Of a stretch of 64,000 bases of DNA, positions 37,010 through 45,453 are shown piece after piece. The notes beneath the pieces were generated by a model. The model was not told where the DNA came from and did no database searches. It saw nothing but the letters and a program-made list of their open reading frames with translations. Origin of the DNA: Methylomarinum vadi (GTDB taxonomy: Bacteria; Pseudomonadota; Gammaproteobacteria; Methylococcales; Methylomonadaceae); NCBI RefSeq assembly GCF_000733935.1, contig NZ_JPON01000001.1:2030501-2094500 (forward strand). The letters run 5' to 3'. The translations under genes were made by a program, and so were the position numbers. Numbering within the stretch: the first letter of the stretch is position 1; each line of letters opens with the position of its first letter.

Positions 37010-37717
37010 ATGACAGTGACAGAAAACGTACACGCCCACGAAATACATAAATTCGGCTCTCAGGCCGAACGCTGGTGGGACCCTCACGGTGAATTCAAAA
37101 CACTGCATGACGTCAACCCCTTGCGCCTGCGTTTCATCCAGCAGCATGTCGATTTGCCAGGCAAAAAAGCCGTCGATGTCGGCTGCGGCGGCGGCATTCT
37201 GACCGAAGGCCTGGCCAAACACGGCGCCGACGCGCTGGGCATCGACCTGAGCGAAGACCTGATCGATATTGCCGACTTGCATAGTCTGGAATCCGGCGTC
37301 AACGTCCGTTACCAGAAAATCAGCGCCGAAGCGTTGGCCGAACAACAACCGAGCAGCTTCGACCTGGTCACCTGCATGGAAATGCTGGAGCATGTCCCCG
37401 ATCCCGGCTCGATCATCGGCGCTTGCGCCAAATTGGTCAAGCCGGGCGGTATGGTGTTTTTTTCGACCTTAAACCGGGTGCCTAAAGCTTATTTGCTGGC
37501 AATCGTCGCGGCCGAATATCTCATGAAAATGGTGCCTAAGGGGACCCACGATTACAAAACCTTCATCAAACCGTCGGAATTGAGCCAGGCCGCCCGTCAC
37601 GCCGGACTCGAGCTGCAATCCCTGATCGGCATCGAATACAACCCGCTCAGCAAACGTTTCAGTCTGGGCAAGGACATCGACGTCAATTACATCGCGGCCT
37701 TTCAACGTCCCGAATAA
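37010..37717 (+). CDS. ubiG: Ubiquinone biosynthesis O-methyltransferase UbiG
   Basis: 235 residues, SAM-dependent methyltransferase that makes both O-methylations in ubiquinone synthesis. AERWWDP and PLRLRFI at the N-terminus, SAM motif DVGCGGGILTEGLA, and TCMEMLEHVPDP are characteristic. ATG at 37010 is the family start. Two bases separate its stop from gph, so they form an operon. Confidence 0.96.
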   Translation: MTVTENVHAHEIHKFGSQAERWWDPHGEFKTLHDVNPLRLRFIQQHVDLPGKKAVDVGCGGGILTEGLAKHGADALGIDLSEDLIDIADLHSLESGVNVRYQKISAEALAEQQPSSFDLVTCMEMLEHVPDPGSIIGACAKLVKPGGMVFFSTLNRVPKAYLLAIVAAEYLMKMVPKGTHDYKTFIKPSELSQAARHAGLELQSLIGIEYNPLSKRFSLGKDIDVNYIAAFQRPE

Positions 37718-37719
37718 CC

Positions 37720-38397
37720 ATGAGCCGAAAATTCAAGCTGGCCTGCGTGCTATTCGATTTGGACGGTACCTTGGTCGATACCGCGCCGGATCTGGTCGTT
37801 TGCCTGAACCGGGCGATCGGCAAACACGGTTTTCGTTCGGTCGACGTTGCCGAAATCAGGCCCTTTATCTCCCACGGCGCCGCGGCCATGATCAAACAGG
37901 CCGCGACAGGGTCCGACGAGCGGCTGCAGCGCGTTATGCTGGCCGACATGCTGGACGATTACCAGAACAATATCGCCGCGCACAGCCGTTTTTTCGCCGG
38001 GATCGCGGAAACATTGGATTTCATCGAATGCAACGGCTTGAAATGGGGGGTCGTTACCAACAAGCTGGAACGCTTCACGTTGCCGTTGATGGCGGCATTG
38101 CAACTGACCGAACGGGCCGCCTGCATCATCAGTGGCGATACCACGGCCAACAGCAAGCCCCATCCCGAACCGATGCTGACCGCCTGCCGGCACGCTCAAG
38201 TGGAACCGGAGCATTGCCTTTACATCGGCGACGCCAGCCACGACATCACCGCCGGCAAAAATGCCAACATGAAAACGCTGGCGGCATTGTACGGTTATCT
38301 GAAAGACGATGACCGCCCCGACACCTGGGGGGCCGACGGCTTGATTTCGTCTCCCGAACAACTGACTTCCTGGATTCAATCATCAGCATGCTATTAA
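37720..38397 (+). CDS. gph: Phosphoglycolate phosphatase (HAD family)
   Basis: 225 residues. HAD motif I FDLDGTLVDTAPD, motif II/III VVTNKLERFTLP, and motif IV YIGDASHDITAGKNA. Removes phosphate from 2-phosphoglycolate, formed in DNA repair and by RuBisCO. The combination with ubiG is widespread in gammaproteobacteria. It overlaps the SDR gene by ten bases. Confidence 0.92.
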   Translation: MSRKFKLACVLFDLDGTLVDTAPDLVVCLNRAIGKHGFRSVDVAEIRPFISHGAAAMIKQAATGSDERLQRVMLADMLDDYQNNIAAHSRFFAGIAETLDFIECNGLKWGVVTNKLERFTLPLMAALQLTERAACIISGDTTANSKPHPEPMLTACRHAQVEPEHCLYIGDASHDITAGKNANMKTLAALYGYLKDDDRPDTWGADGLISSPEQLTSWIQSSACY

Positions 38398-39119
38398 AAG
38401 ATCAAGTCATCTTAATCACCGGTGCGGGTGGCGGCCTCGGCGGCACGGCGGCTTTGGCATTGGCCAAGCAAGGCGCGCACATCATCCTACTGGACAAGAG
38501 CATTCCCAAAATGGAGAAGGTCTACGACGCCATCGTTGGTCAAGGCGGCCCGGAACCGGTCATGTACCCGTTCGATCTCGCCGGCGCCAATGAAGCTCAA
38601 TATTTTGAGCTGGCCGAGGTCATCGATAAACAATACGGTTCCCTGCAAGGCCTGCTGCATTCCGCGGTGGAACTGAGCGCTTACTCCCCTGTCTGTAATA
38701 TCAAGACGCAGGAATGGGGCCACAGCCTGAATGTTAACCTGAATGCGCCGTTTCTGTTGACCCGGGTGTTGTTGCCGGTACTACAGAAGAGCGAACATGC
38801 TTCGGTCGTGTTCACGTCCGATTCCTCGGCCCGCAAGGCGCCAGCTTACAGCGGCGCCTACGGCGTGGCGAAAATAGCCCTGGAAGGCTTCGCCAAAATC
38901 CTGGCCGAGGAATTGGAAGCCGGTCAAAAAATCCGCGTCAACACATTGGTTCCCGGCCCGGTCGATTCGCCGTTGCGCAAGAAAGTTTATCCCGCCGAGG
39001 ATAAAACCCGGCTACCGGCGATGGATTCGTTGGATGCGGTATACGTTTATTTATTCAGCAACGATAGCCTGGAAATTAGCGGCCAGACCATCGATGCGCA
39101 AACATTCACAACCCGATAG
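38388..39119 (+). CDS. Short-chain dehydrogenase/reductase, YciK-like
   Basis: 243 residues, Rossmann fold. Cofactor motif TGAGGGLGG, active site Ser about 147 with YGVAK (Tyr and Lys), and a typical C-terminal SGQTIDAQ. Resembles E. coli YciK, whose substrate is not established. Start ATG overlaps gph, stop is four bases before sufT: the ubiG-gph-SDR-sufT run is probably one transcript. Confidence 0.88.
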   Translation: MLLKDQVILITGAGGGLGGTAALALAKQGAHIILLDKSIPKMEKVYDAIVGQGGPEPVMYPFDLAGANEAQYFELAEVIDKQYGSLQGLLHSAVELSAYSPVCNIKTQEWGHSLNVNLNAPFLLTRVLLPVLQKSEHASVVFTSDSSARKAPAYSGAYGVAKIALEGFAKILAEELEAGQKIRVNTLVPGPVDSPLRKKVYPAEDKTRLPAMDSLDAVYVYLFSNDSLEISGQTIDAQTFTTR

Positions 39120-39123
39120 CGTT

Positions 39124-39672
39124 ATGTCTGAAAGAGAAGTTGTCCAATTAACCCGAGATGTCAATGTCATCACCGTACCGGATGGTAATCACGGCACCCT
39201 GAGCAAGGGCCATGAAGTCACCATCCATCAATCCCTGGGCTCCAGCTTTACCGTCGTGACCGAACACGGCCACATGGTACGCATCGCCAGCAGCGACGCC
39301 GACGCCTTGGGCAAGGAATCGCACGAACTTCACACATTGGTTTCCGAAACCGACCCCGAAGCCGTCGAAAAAAACTGCTGGGAAGTCATGAAGACCGTCT
39401 ACGACCCGGAAATACCGGTCAATATCGTCGATTTGGGCCTGGTTTACCATTGTAATGTCACGCCTAACGACAAGGGCGGTAACGATGTGCATATCATGAT
39501 GACGCTGACGGCCCCCGGCTGCGGCATGGGACCGGTCATCCAAAGCGATGTGGAGAAATCGGTCCGCGCCTTGCCCGGCGTCGACTCGGTCAATGTCGAG
39601 ATCGTCCTGGACCCGCCTTGGTCGCGGGAAATGATGTCGGAAGTCGCCCAAGTGCAATTAGGCTTGTTTTAA
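39124..39672 (+). CDS. sufT: Iron-sulfur assembly protein SufT
   Basis: 182 residues. The N-terminal about 80 residues form a distinct beta-rich domain (VQLTRDVNVITVPDG), followed by a DUF59/MIP18 domain with YDPEIPVNIVDLGLVY and the APGCGMGP loop carrying the functional cysteine. SufT supports Fe-S protein maturation. ATG at 39124 chosen; a longer frame from 39034 lies inside the SDR gene and is discarded. No suf operon in this window. Confidence 0.9.
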   Translation: MSEREVVQLTRDVNVITVPDGNHGTLSKGHEVTIHQSLGSSFTVVTEHGHMVRIASSDADALGKESHELHTLVSETDPEAVEKNCWEVMKTVYDPEIPVNIVDLGLVYHCNVTPNDKGGNDVHIMMTLTAPGCGMGPVIQSDVEKSVRALPGVDSVNVEIVLDPPWSREMMSEVAQVQLGLF

Positions 39673-39700
39673 GAATTGGGTGCATGAAATGCACTCAACT

Positions 39701-40657
39701 CTAGCCGGCATGCAGTTGCTGCCCCAGCTTCACCCTTTCCGCCACCGCATCAGGCAACTGCCTAACCGTCTCGATCTGGCGTAAAAAAGGCAATAGCCCT
39801 TTTTGATTGGCGATTTGTATGCTCAAGCCCGGACGCGCATTGATTTCCAGCATCAGCGGCCCGAGCTTGGCATCCAGCACGATATCGACACCGATATAGC
39901 CCAACGAGACCATTTCCTGACAACCTGCCGCCAACGACATGATTTGCCCCCAATCCGGGATTTCCAGGCCTTCTATTTCGTAGCCGGTATCCGGATGGTG
40001 CGAGACGATTTCCTCCCGCCATACGCCTTTTAACGTCCGCCCAGTGGCCAGATTGATACCGACGCCTATGGCACCCTGATGCAGGTTGGCCTTGCCATCG
40101 GAAAGCCGGGTCGGCAGCCTGAGCATCGACATGACCGGCACCCCTCTGAAGACGATGGTTCGAATATCCGGCACTCCTTGATAACTGATATGTTCGAATA
40201 CCGAGGAAAATTCGACCCGGTACTCAATCAGCGCCTTATCGGGCTGACCGCCCAAGCTATACATGCCGCTGAGAATATTGGAAATATGATGGCCGATTTC
40301 GGCCTCGCTGAGCAGGGTACCGTTCAATTTGCGGTACAAATCCTTGCTGCGCCCCTTGATGATCAAAATTCCTTCTCCGCCGCTACCGTGGGCCGGCTTA
40401 ACGGCGAATTCATCGTAGCCGGCCAGAATTTGCGCCAACCGGTCGATCTGGTGCTCGATTTCAACCACCGCATACAACTGCGGAACGGCGACTCCCGCAT
40501 CCAACGCCATTTGCTTGGTCTGGAGCTTATCGTCCACCAGCGGATAGTAATGCCTGGGATTGTAACGGGAAATATAATCGCCATTGCGCTGATTCATGCC
40601 CAATAACCCGAATTGACGCAATCTACGAGCCGCAAACAAATAGTTTTTCCAACTCAT
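39701..40657 (-). CDS. Alpha-L-glutamate ligase-like ATP-grasp protein
   Basis: 318 residues, RimK-like ATP-grasp. AVKPAHGSGGEGILII and LMLEINARPGLSIQIAN (the metal/ATP loop and ending) are diagnostic, and GYIGVDIVLDAKLGPL precedes them. Members form an amide bond between an acid and an amine, often adding glutamates. Five bases after the transglutaminase-7TM gene, so one operon with it and the protease-like gene. Substrate unknown. Confidence 0.9.
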   Translation of the reverse strand: MSWKNYLFAARRLRQFGLLGMNQRNGDYISRYNPRHYYPLVDDKLQTKQMALDAGVAVPQLYAVVEIEHQIDRLAQILAGYDEFAVKPAHGSGGEGILIIKGRSKDLYRKLNGTLLSEAEIGHHISNILSGMYSLGGQPDKALIEYRVEFSSVFEHISYQGVPDIRTIVFRGVPVMSMLRLPTRLSDGKANLHQGAIGVGINLATGRTLKGVWREEIVSHHPDTGYEIEGLEIPDWGQIMSLAAGCQEMVSLGYIGVDIVLDAKLGPLMLEINARPGLSIQIANQKGLLPFLRQIETVRQLPDAVAERVKLGQQLHAG

Positions 40658-40662
40658 GACGC

Positions 40663-42186
40663 TTATTTCAACAAGGCCCTAAAACGCCAAAGTTCGGTCA
40701 GACGGTATCCGGTGTAACGGCCAAGCAGCAATGTAATACCCAACAGGAAAAATAATAATTCCGGAAACACGAAAATCAGATGCTCCAACAGCGGATTGGT
40801 CATTAACAGATAGCCGATCGAGGCGATGAACAAACTGCCGATGCCTTGCTGCAACGCTTCGGCCGGGCCCAGTTCTTCCCATACCAACGACATCCTCTCG
40901 ATGGTCATGGTGAGAATGACCATTGGGAACAACGCCACCGAGAGACCCCGGTCGATTCCCAATTTATGGGTCAACAAGCTCAAAAAGAGCATTAGAATGA
41001 CCACGATGATCAGCACGGCCGCCAAACGCGGCACTAACAGCAAATGCAGATATTCCAGATAAAACCGCAACATCAATCCCAACGCGACCATCACGGTAAA
41101 CAATACCAATCCCCAAGCCAACTCCGTTTCGCGAAAAGCCAGGGCGATCAAGATCGGCATGAAGGTGCCGAAACTCTTGATGCCGATCAGATTGCGCAAG
41201 ACCACGATCAATAAAGCGCCTAACGGCATCATCAATAAAATGCGATAAACATTCTGCGTCTGAATCGGCAAATTGAACAGGGACCAGGCCATGACGCTGG
41301 AATGTTTGACATCGGAGCGCTGCTGCGCGATGTACTCCGCCTCTTGAAACTGTTTATGCACGGAAAACTCGACCTTGGCCGCCCTGCCCCCTTTCACCGT
41401 CAACAAGGGATCCTGGCCGATATTCCAGACAAACGAATTTTCCGGAAACCCGGCTTCTCCACGACTGCTGCCGGGATCGAAAGCCACCCACTCACTGCCG
41501 TCGTATATCTGCAACCAGGGCGTCAGCTGGCCATGCCGGATACCGTCTTTCAATAACAGAATGTTAGCCTTTCGCGCGGGAATCCTGGCGCCCGCCAGGA
41601 TACTGATAATACGTTCGACCCACAACTCGGGCTTTTCCGCCCCTTTGCGTAATAATTGGATATTGTCATCGGCATCCTTCGCATTCAGGCGCAACAATAA
41701 TTCATGAGTGAACGAGCGAGTATCGGCCGATTTGCTGCGAACCTCGTCGAGCAAGGCGTCGACGGCAGTCTGCATCATGTCGGGATAGGATTTTTTCAAA
41801 GGATAACGCGCGCCTTCCTCCGGTTCTGGCACTTGTTTTTCGGCGATAATCTGCATCCGGTAATACAGAGACTGGCTGCCTTTGGGACGGCGCAACGTCC
41901 AACGCACCAAGCGATTCCTGTTTGCTTCTTCCAGAGTCATGCCGTAGCGCCCGGAAATAAAGCTTTCATCCAGAATGAAGTAATCCTGCGGTTTCTTGGG
42001 CAGCAATAAATCCACCTTGGCGGGCCCCCTGTTGGCCTTAAAACTGATCCTGGCCTCAACAGCCCATACTTCCGACTGCTCCGCCGGCAACAACGGCAAT
42101 TTTAATTCCGTGACTTTATAAAAGCAGATCGCGATGCTGATCACGATCAAGGCCAGCGACAGGATGATGACATGCAAATTCTTCAA
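40663..42186 (-). CDS. Inactive transglutaminase fused to seven transmembrane helices
   Basis: 507 residues. One helix near the N-terminus, then an extracytoplasmic transglutaminase-like domain (about 30-300) without recognisable Cys-His-Asp triad, then about seven helices (about 310-500: LMMPLGALLIVVL, GTFMPILIALAFR, VVILMLFLSLL). The family is known from ATP-grasp neighbourhoods. It probably acts as a membrane scaffold or receptor for the ligase and protease on either side. 39-base gap to the upstream protease-like gene. Confidence 0.88.
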   Translation of the reverse strand: MKNLHVIILSLALIVISIAICFYKVTELKLPLLPAEQSEVWAVEARISFKANRGPAKVDLLLPKKPQDYFILDESFISGRYGMTLEEANRNRLVRWTLRRPKGSQSLYYRMQIIAEKQVPEPEEGARYPLKKSYPDMMQTAVDALLDEVRSKSADTRSFTHELLLRLNAKDADDNIQLLRKGAEKPELWVERIISILAGARIPARKANILLLKDGIRHGQLTPWLQIYDGSEWVAFDPGSSRGEAGFPENSFVWNIGQDPLLTVKGGRAAKVEFSVHKQFQEAEYIAQQRSDVKHSSVMAWSLFNLPIQTQNVYRILLMMPLGALLIVVLRNLIGIKSFGTFMPILIALAFRETELAWGLVLFTVMVALGLMLRFYLEYLHLLLVPRLAAVLIIVVILMLFLSLLTHKLGIDRGLSVALFPMVILTMTIERMSLVWEELGPAEALQQGIGSLFIASIGYLLMTNPLLEHLIFVFPELLFFLLGITLLLGRYTGYRLTELWRFRALLK

Positions 42187-42225
42187 GCTTTATTATCCTT
42201 TTTCATGCAATGATTGCTAGCCCCA

Positions 42226-42768
42226 TTACTCAGTTGCGGCAGTCGCTTGCTTGCAAAAAACAACAGTTTCTTCATCTCTATGCATGAAGGTAGCGCCCGG
42301 ATCGATCAGAAAATTGTCTTTTAAAAAACGCCGCCCCAATAAGACCGGATAATTGAAATTTCCTCGATCGGCCAACGTAAACTGCGCGGTGTAGAAACGC
42401 GAATCGATGCAAAACGACATTTCCACCACAGGCCTCGATACCGGCGGTAAATTATGGCGCTTAATTTTGACTTCTCTCAATAACGGAACCTCAATCGCAT
42501 GTTGAACCGCTTTTTTTCTTCGCCCTTTAGGCAGATCGAAACGTACCCAAGTTTTATTGTCACGCTCGAAATACTCGAGATTATCGGCATGAATCGACGA
42601 TGTTTTGGCGCCGCTATCCAACTTGGCTTTCAGTTTTATTTGCCAGGGATGGAGAACCACCATTTCCAGCCATCCGGCAATAATGCGTTCATTTTTCTGC
42701 GTCGCGCCAACCGGGAAGATCGCCAATAGTGCCGCGAGCAACACCATGATAGGTAAATTTCTTAACAT
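42226..42768 (-). CDS. Exported retropepsin-like protease (ATP-dependent zinc protease family)
   Basis: 180 residues. Signal peptide about 1-23 (MVLLAALLAIFPVGA), then the family core with LDSGAKTSSIHA, which carries the DSGA-type aspartate of pepsin-fold proteases, and PVLLGRRFL. Despite the family's name, no ATP or zinc site is visible. Members act on ATP-grasp-modified targets, for instance RimB. First gene of the operon with the ATP-grasp ligase; partner inference from known gene neighbourhoods. Confidence 0.87.
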   Translation of the reverse strand: MLRNLPIMVLLAALLAIFPVGATQKNERIIAGWLEMVVLHPWQIKLKAKLDSGAKTSSIHADNLEYFERDNKTWVRFDLPKGRRKKAVQHAIEVPLLREVKIKRHNLPPVSRPVVEMSFCIDSRFYTAQFTLADRGNFNYPVLLGRRFLKDNFLIDPGATFMHRDEETVVFCKQATAATE

Positions 42769-43052
42769 GCTTTCCGCTTGTCTGAATAGATTAAAACCAA
42801 TGCGAAGCGCATATTATCCGTAATCCCAACTTAAAGGAATCTTAAATTGCAATTTAACCTTATCGATCGCAAAAAAGATTCGCCAACAGACTCTTAGTCG
42901 AACTTTCGACGGCAAAAATTTGCCGGAATTTTGACACCGGCCGCCGCCAGCGTTGCCAACACAACTCTAACCGATTGATAATAATAAAGTTATAAGCATT
43001 GGCATAAAACGCGCTTATTCGAAATACCTTCACTTTACCAGTGCCTGTGGTC
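42769..43052. other. Intergenic region between divergent genes
   Basis: 284 bases, AT-rich, no gene recognised. It must hold promoters for the protease-triad operon (minus) and the diguanylate cyclase (plus), but no clear boxes can be pinned. Confidence 0.4.
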
Positions 43053-43940
43053 ATGAAAAAGAAAATCGCCAATTTAGCCGTTGTCAATAATAAGACCTAC
43101 GAAGCAACTCGTGCCACCAACCTGCAACACTATGACATCAGTAGCGCCCTGCAAACCACACTGAATTTTCATGAACTGATCACTATTTTCTGCGAGAAAA
43201 TTCACCTAATGATTCCGCATGATGGGATGGTGTATTGCAACCCTCAATTCAACCTGGAATTCAAGAAAGGCATGAATACCCGCCATTCCTGCAGTTACAA
43301 GTTGACCATAGAAGACTTACCCCTGGGAGAACTGCGCTTGATGCGGCGCCAACGCTTCGGCAACGAAGAACTAAAACTGTTGGAAGCCTTGTTGTGTTGC
43401 CTGATTTATCCCCTGCGAAACGCGACGATGTATCAGCAAGCGCTGCAAATGGCCCAAACCGACCCGTTAACAAAAACCAAAAACCGGACCGCCTTTAATG
43501 AAGCCATCGCCCGGGAATTCAAGCTGGCCAACCGCAATAGCAAACACCTCTCCTTAATCTTCGTGGATATCGATCATTTCAAATCGATCAATGACAATCA
43601 CGGTCATGAATGCGGCGATATCGCCTTGGCCTCGGTCGCCAACCTGATCAAGGATTCCATTCGCGGCAGCGATATATTGTTTCGTTATGGCGGCGAGGAG
43701 TTTGTCATTTTACTCAGCGAAACAAGCCTGGATGATGCCGAAGACATCGCCGAAAGAATCCGTCTAGTCATCTACAACCATACGCTGGCCTATGGCATGC
43801 AAACGCTGAATATGTCAGTGAGCCTGGGCGTCAGTTCACTAAGGGGTAATGACAGCATCGGGTCATTTATCAAACGCGCAGACCGCGCCATGTACCTGGC
43901 CAAGGCTAATGGCAGGAATCAAGTTAAACGGGCCCAATAA
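43053..43940 (+). CDS. Diguanylate cyclase with GAF-like N-terminus
   Basis: 295 residues from the ATG at 43053 (GTG at 43041 is an alternative). The C-terminal about 160 residues are a GGDEF domain with an active-type signature RYGGEEFVILL and the metal aspartate in FVDIDHFKSIND. The first about 125 residues are GAF-like, probably sensory. No RxxD inhibitory site is evident five residues before GGEEF (GSDILF). Makes cyclic-di-GMP; signal unknown. Convergent with the kinase gene. Confidence 0.9.
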   Translation: MKKKIANLAVVNNKTYEATRATNLQHYDISSALQTTLNFHELITIFCEKIHLMIPHDGMVYCNPQFNLEFKKGMNTRHSCSYKLTIEDLPLGELRLMRRQRFGNEELKLLEALLCCLIYPLRNATMYQQALQMAQTDPLTKTKNRTAFNEAIAREFKLANRNSKHLSLIFVDIDHFKSINDNHGHECGDIALASVANLIKDSIRGSDILFRYGGEEFVILLSETSLDDAEDIAERIRLVIYNHTLAYGMQTLNMSVSLGVSSLRGNDSIGSFIKRADRAMYLAKANGRNQVKRAQ

Positions 43941-43963
43941 AAGAAAAATGGCGCTCCAACGAG

Positions 43964-45406
43964 CTACCTGAGAGACCGTTCTGATTCGAGAATACGGTCC
44001 TTTAACGCCAACAACTGTTCATGCTTAGGGACGGCCTCCAAACCCGCCTCGATTTTCGCCAGACTGCCTTGGTAATCTCCTTGTTCGTACAATTCCATAG
44101 CCTGTTGCAATACCAGATCCGCGATTTTTTTCAATCCATCCTGAGCTTGTTGATTGTACGGATCTATTTTCAACACCTGGCGATAAGCCCACATAGCATT
44201 GCTGCCCGACGGTGCCGTCAAATATCCGACTTCAAAATGAATCTGGGCCAGCTCGAGAAAGTCCTTGACCGCCAGTTCCTGTTCCGGGGTCAGTTGAACG
44301 ATCTTGTCATCGACAAAATCATATTCCTTGAAGACGTAATAATAACTTCCAGCCACCCCCAACAGGACGATAACAACGCTTCCGGCGAATACTTTCGGCC
44401 AGATCGACTTCGGTTCGATCTCATCCAGAAAGGCATCGACGGTCGGGGTGCGTAGTTCGCGCTTGAATTCCAGGGCATGACTCAACGCCATACGCTGGCG
44501 GCGATCCAAGCCGGGTATGACCGGCACTTGGAGATTGACTTCCATGGCCTTTTGCGCGGATAGCTTGCCGAACGGATGCTTGCCGGCGAGAATTTCAAAA
44601 CAGACGCAGGCCAGCGCATAAACATCATCGGCCGGGTCGGGCTCCTTGCCCTGCAGCATTTCCAGGCTCGCGTAGGCCGGCGTCAAGGCCCCCAAATCGC
44701 GCGCATTGAACACGGTATCCTCGACATGCGATTCCGAGCGCGCCGCGGCGCAAGCGATGCCGAAATCCAATACCTTGACGCCGCCTTCCGAGGTGATGAA
44801 CACGTTGCCCGGCTTGAAATCGGAATGGATGATGTTTTTCTTATGCGCGTAAGCCAAGGCCAGGGCCAGCCCCTTGATAATATGCCAGGCTTTTTTAAAG
44901 GAAATTCCGTCGGCGCCTTCTTCCCTGAGATATTGCGACAGGGATTTTCCTTCCAGTAATTCCATGACCATGAAAACATTACTGCCGTCGCGGTCGAAGT
45001 CATACACCGTAACGATATTGGGATGGGCCAGAATCTGCGATTTCTTGGTTTCCCGCTGCAGGGCGATAAACAATTCAGGATCGTCTCTGAATTCGTCGTT
45101 CAACACCTTGATGGCGACATCGGGTTGATGATCCTGCGCCTCCTCCCGACGCAAATCGGTGGCTCGGAACACGGTACCCATGCCGCCGCTGCCCAATACT
45201 TCTTTCAAGACGAAACGTCTTTGCAATATCGAACCGACCCGCAGAGTTTCCGACGGTTTACCCTTCGGCACCGGGCGAAGTTCGGGCTCCAACACTGTCG
45301 CATCGTTTTCCAATTGCGTGCGAATCACCGTCTCTTGCTCCGCCCCGTTTTGCCCGGCGTTATGAATGACAGTCAATTCATCCTGGTTTTGCTCATGTTC
45401 GTTCAT
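43964..45406 (-). CDS. Ser/Thr protein kinase with TM helix and tetratricopeptide-like tail
   Basis: 480 residues. Hanks-type kinase domain at about 62-330: glycine loop LGSGGMGTVF, Lys100, HSDFKPGN with catalytic Asp196, DFG at 214-216. A transmembrane helix at about 337-357 and about 120 extracytoplasmic residues with helical, TPR-like repeats follow. The HSD instead of HRD is unusual but seen in some bacterial kinases. Gap to caspase-like gene is 47 bases, both minus; the pair may share a pathway. Confidence 0.9.
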   Translation of the reverse strand: MNEHEQNQDELTVIHNAGQNGAEQETVIRTQLENDATVLEPELRPVPKGKPSETLRVGSILQRRFVLKEVLGSGGMGTVFRATDLRREEAQDHQPDVAIKVLNDEFRDDPELFIALQRETKKSQILAHPNIVTVYDFDRDGSNVFMVMELLEGKSLSQYLREEGADGISFKKAWHIIKGLALALAYAHKKNIIHSDFKPGNVFITSEGGVKVLDFGIACAAARSESHVEDTVFNARDLGALTPAYASLEMLQGKEPDPADDVYALACVCFEILAGKHPFGKLSAQKAMEVNLQVPVIPGLDRRQRMALSHALEFKRELRTPTVDAFLDEIEPKSIWPKVFAGSVVIVLLGVAGSYYYVFKEYDFVDDKIVQLTPEQELAVKDFLELAQIHFEVGYLTAPSGSNAMWAYRQVLKIDPYNQQAQDGLKKIADLVLQQAMELYEQGDYQGSLAKIEAGLEAVPKHEQLLALKDRILESERSLR

Positions 45407-45453
45407 TGCGTGTTGTTCGAGTCGTTAAGCCGTAAGTCGTCTGCAAACAAGCC

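Noticed and set aside
42860-43087. 75-codon minus-strand frame
   Set aside because: Overlaps the start of the diguanylate cyclase and has no ribosome site.
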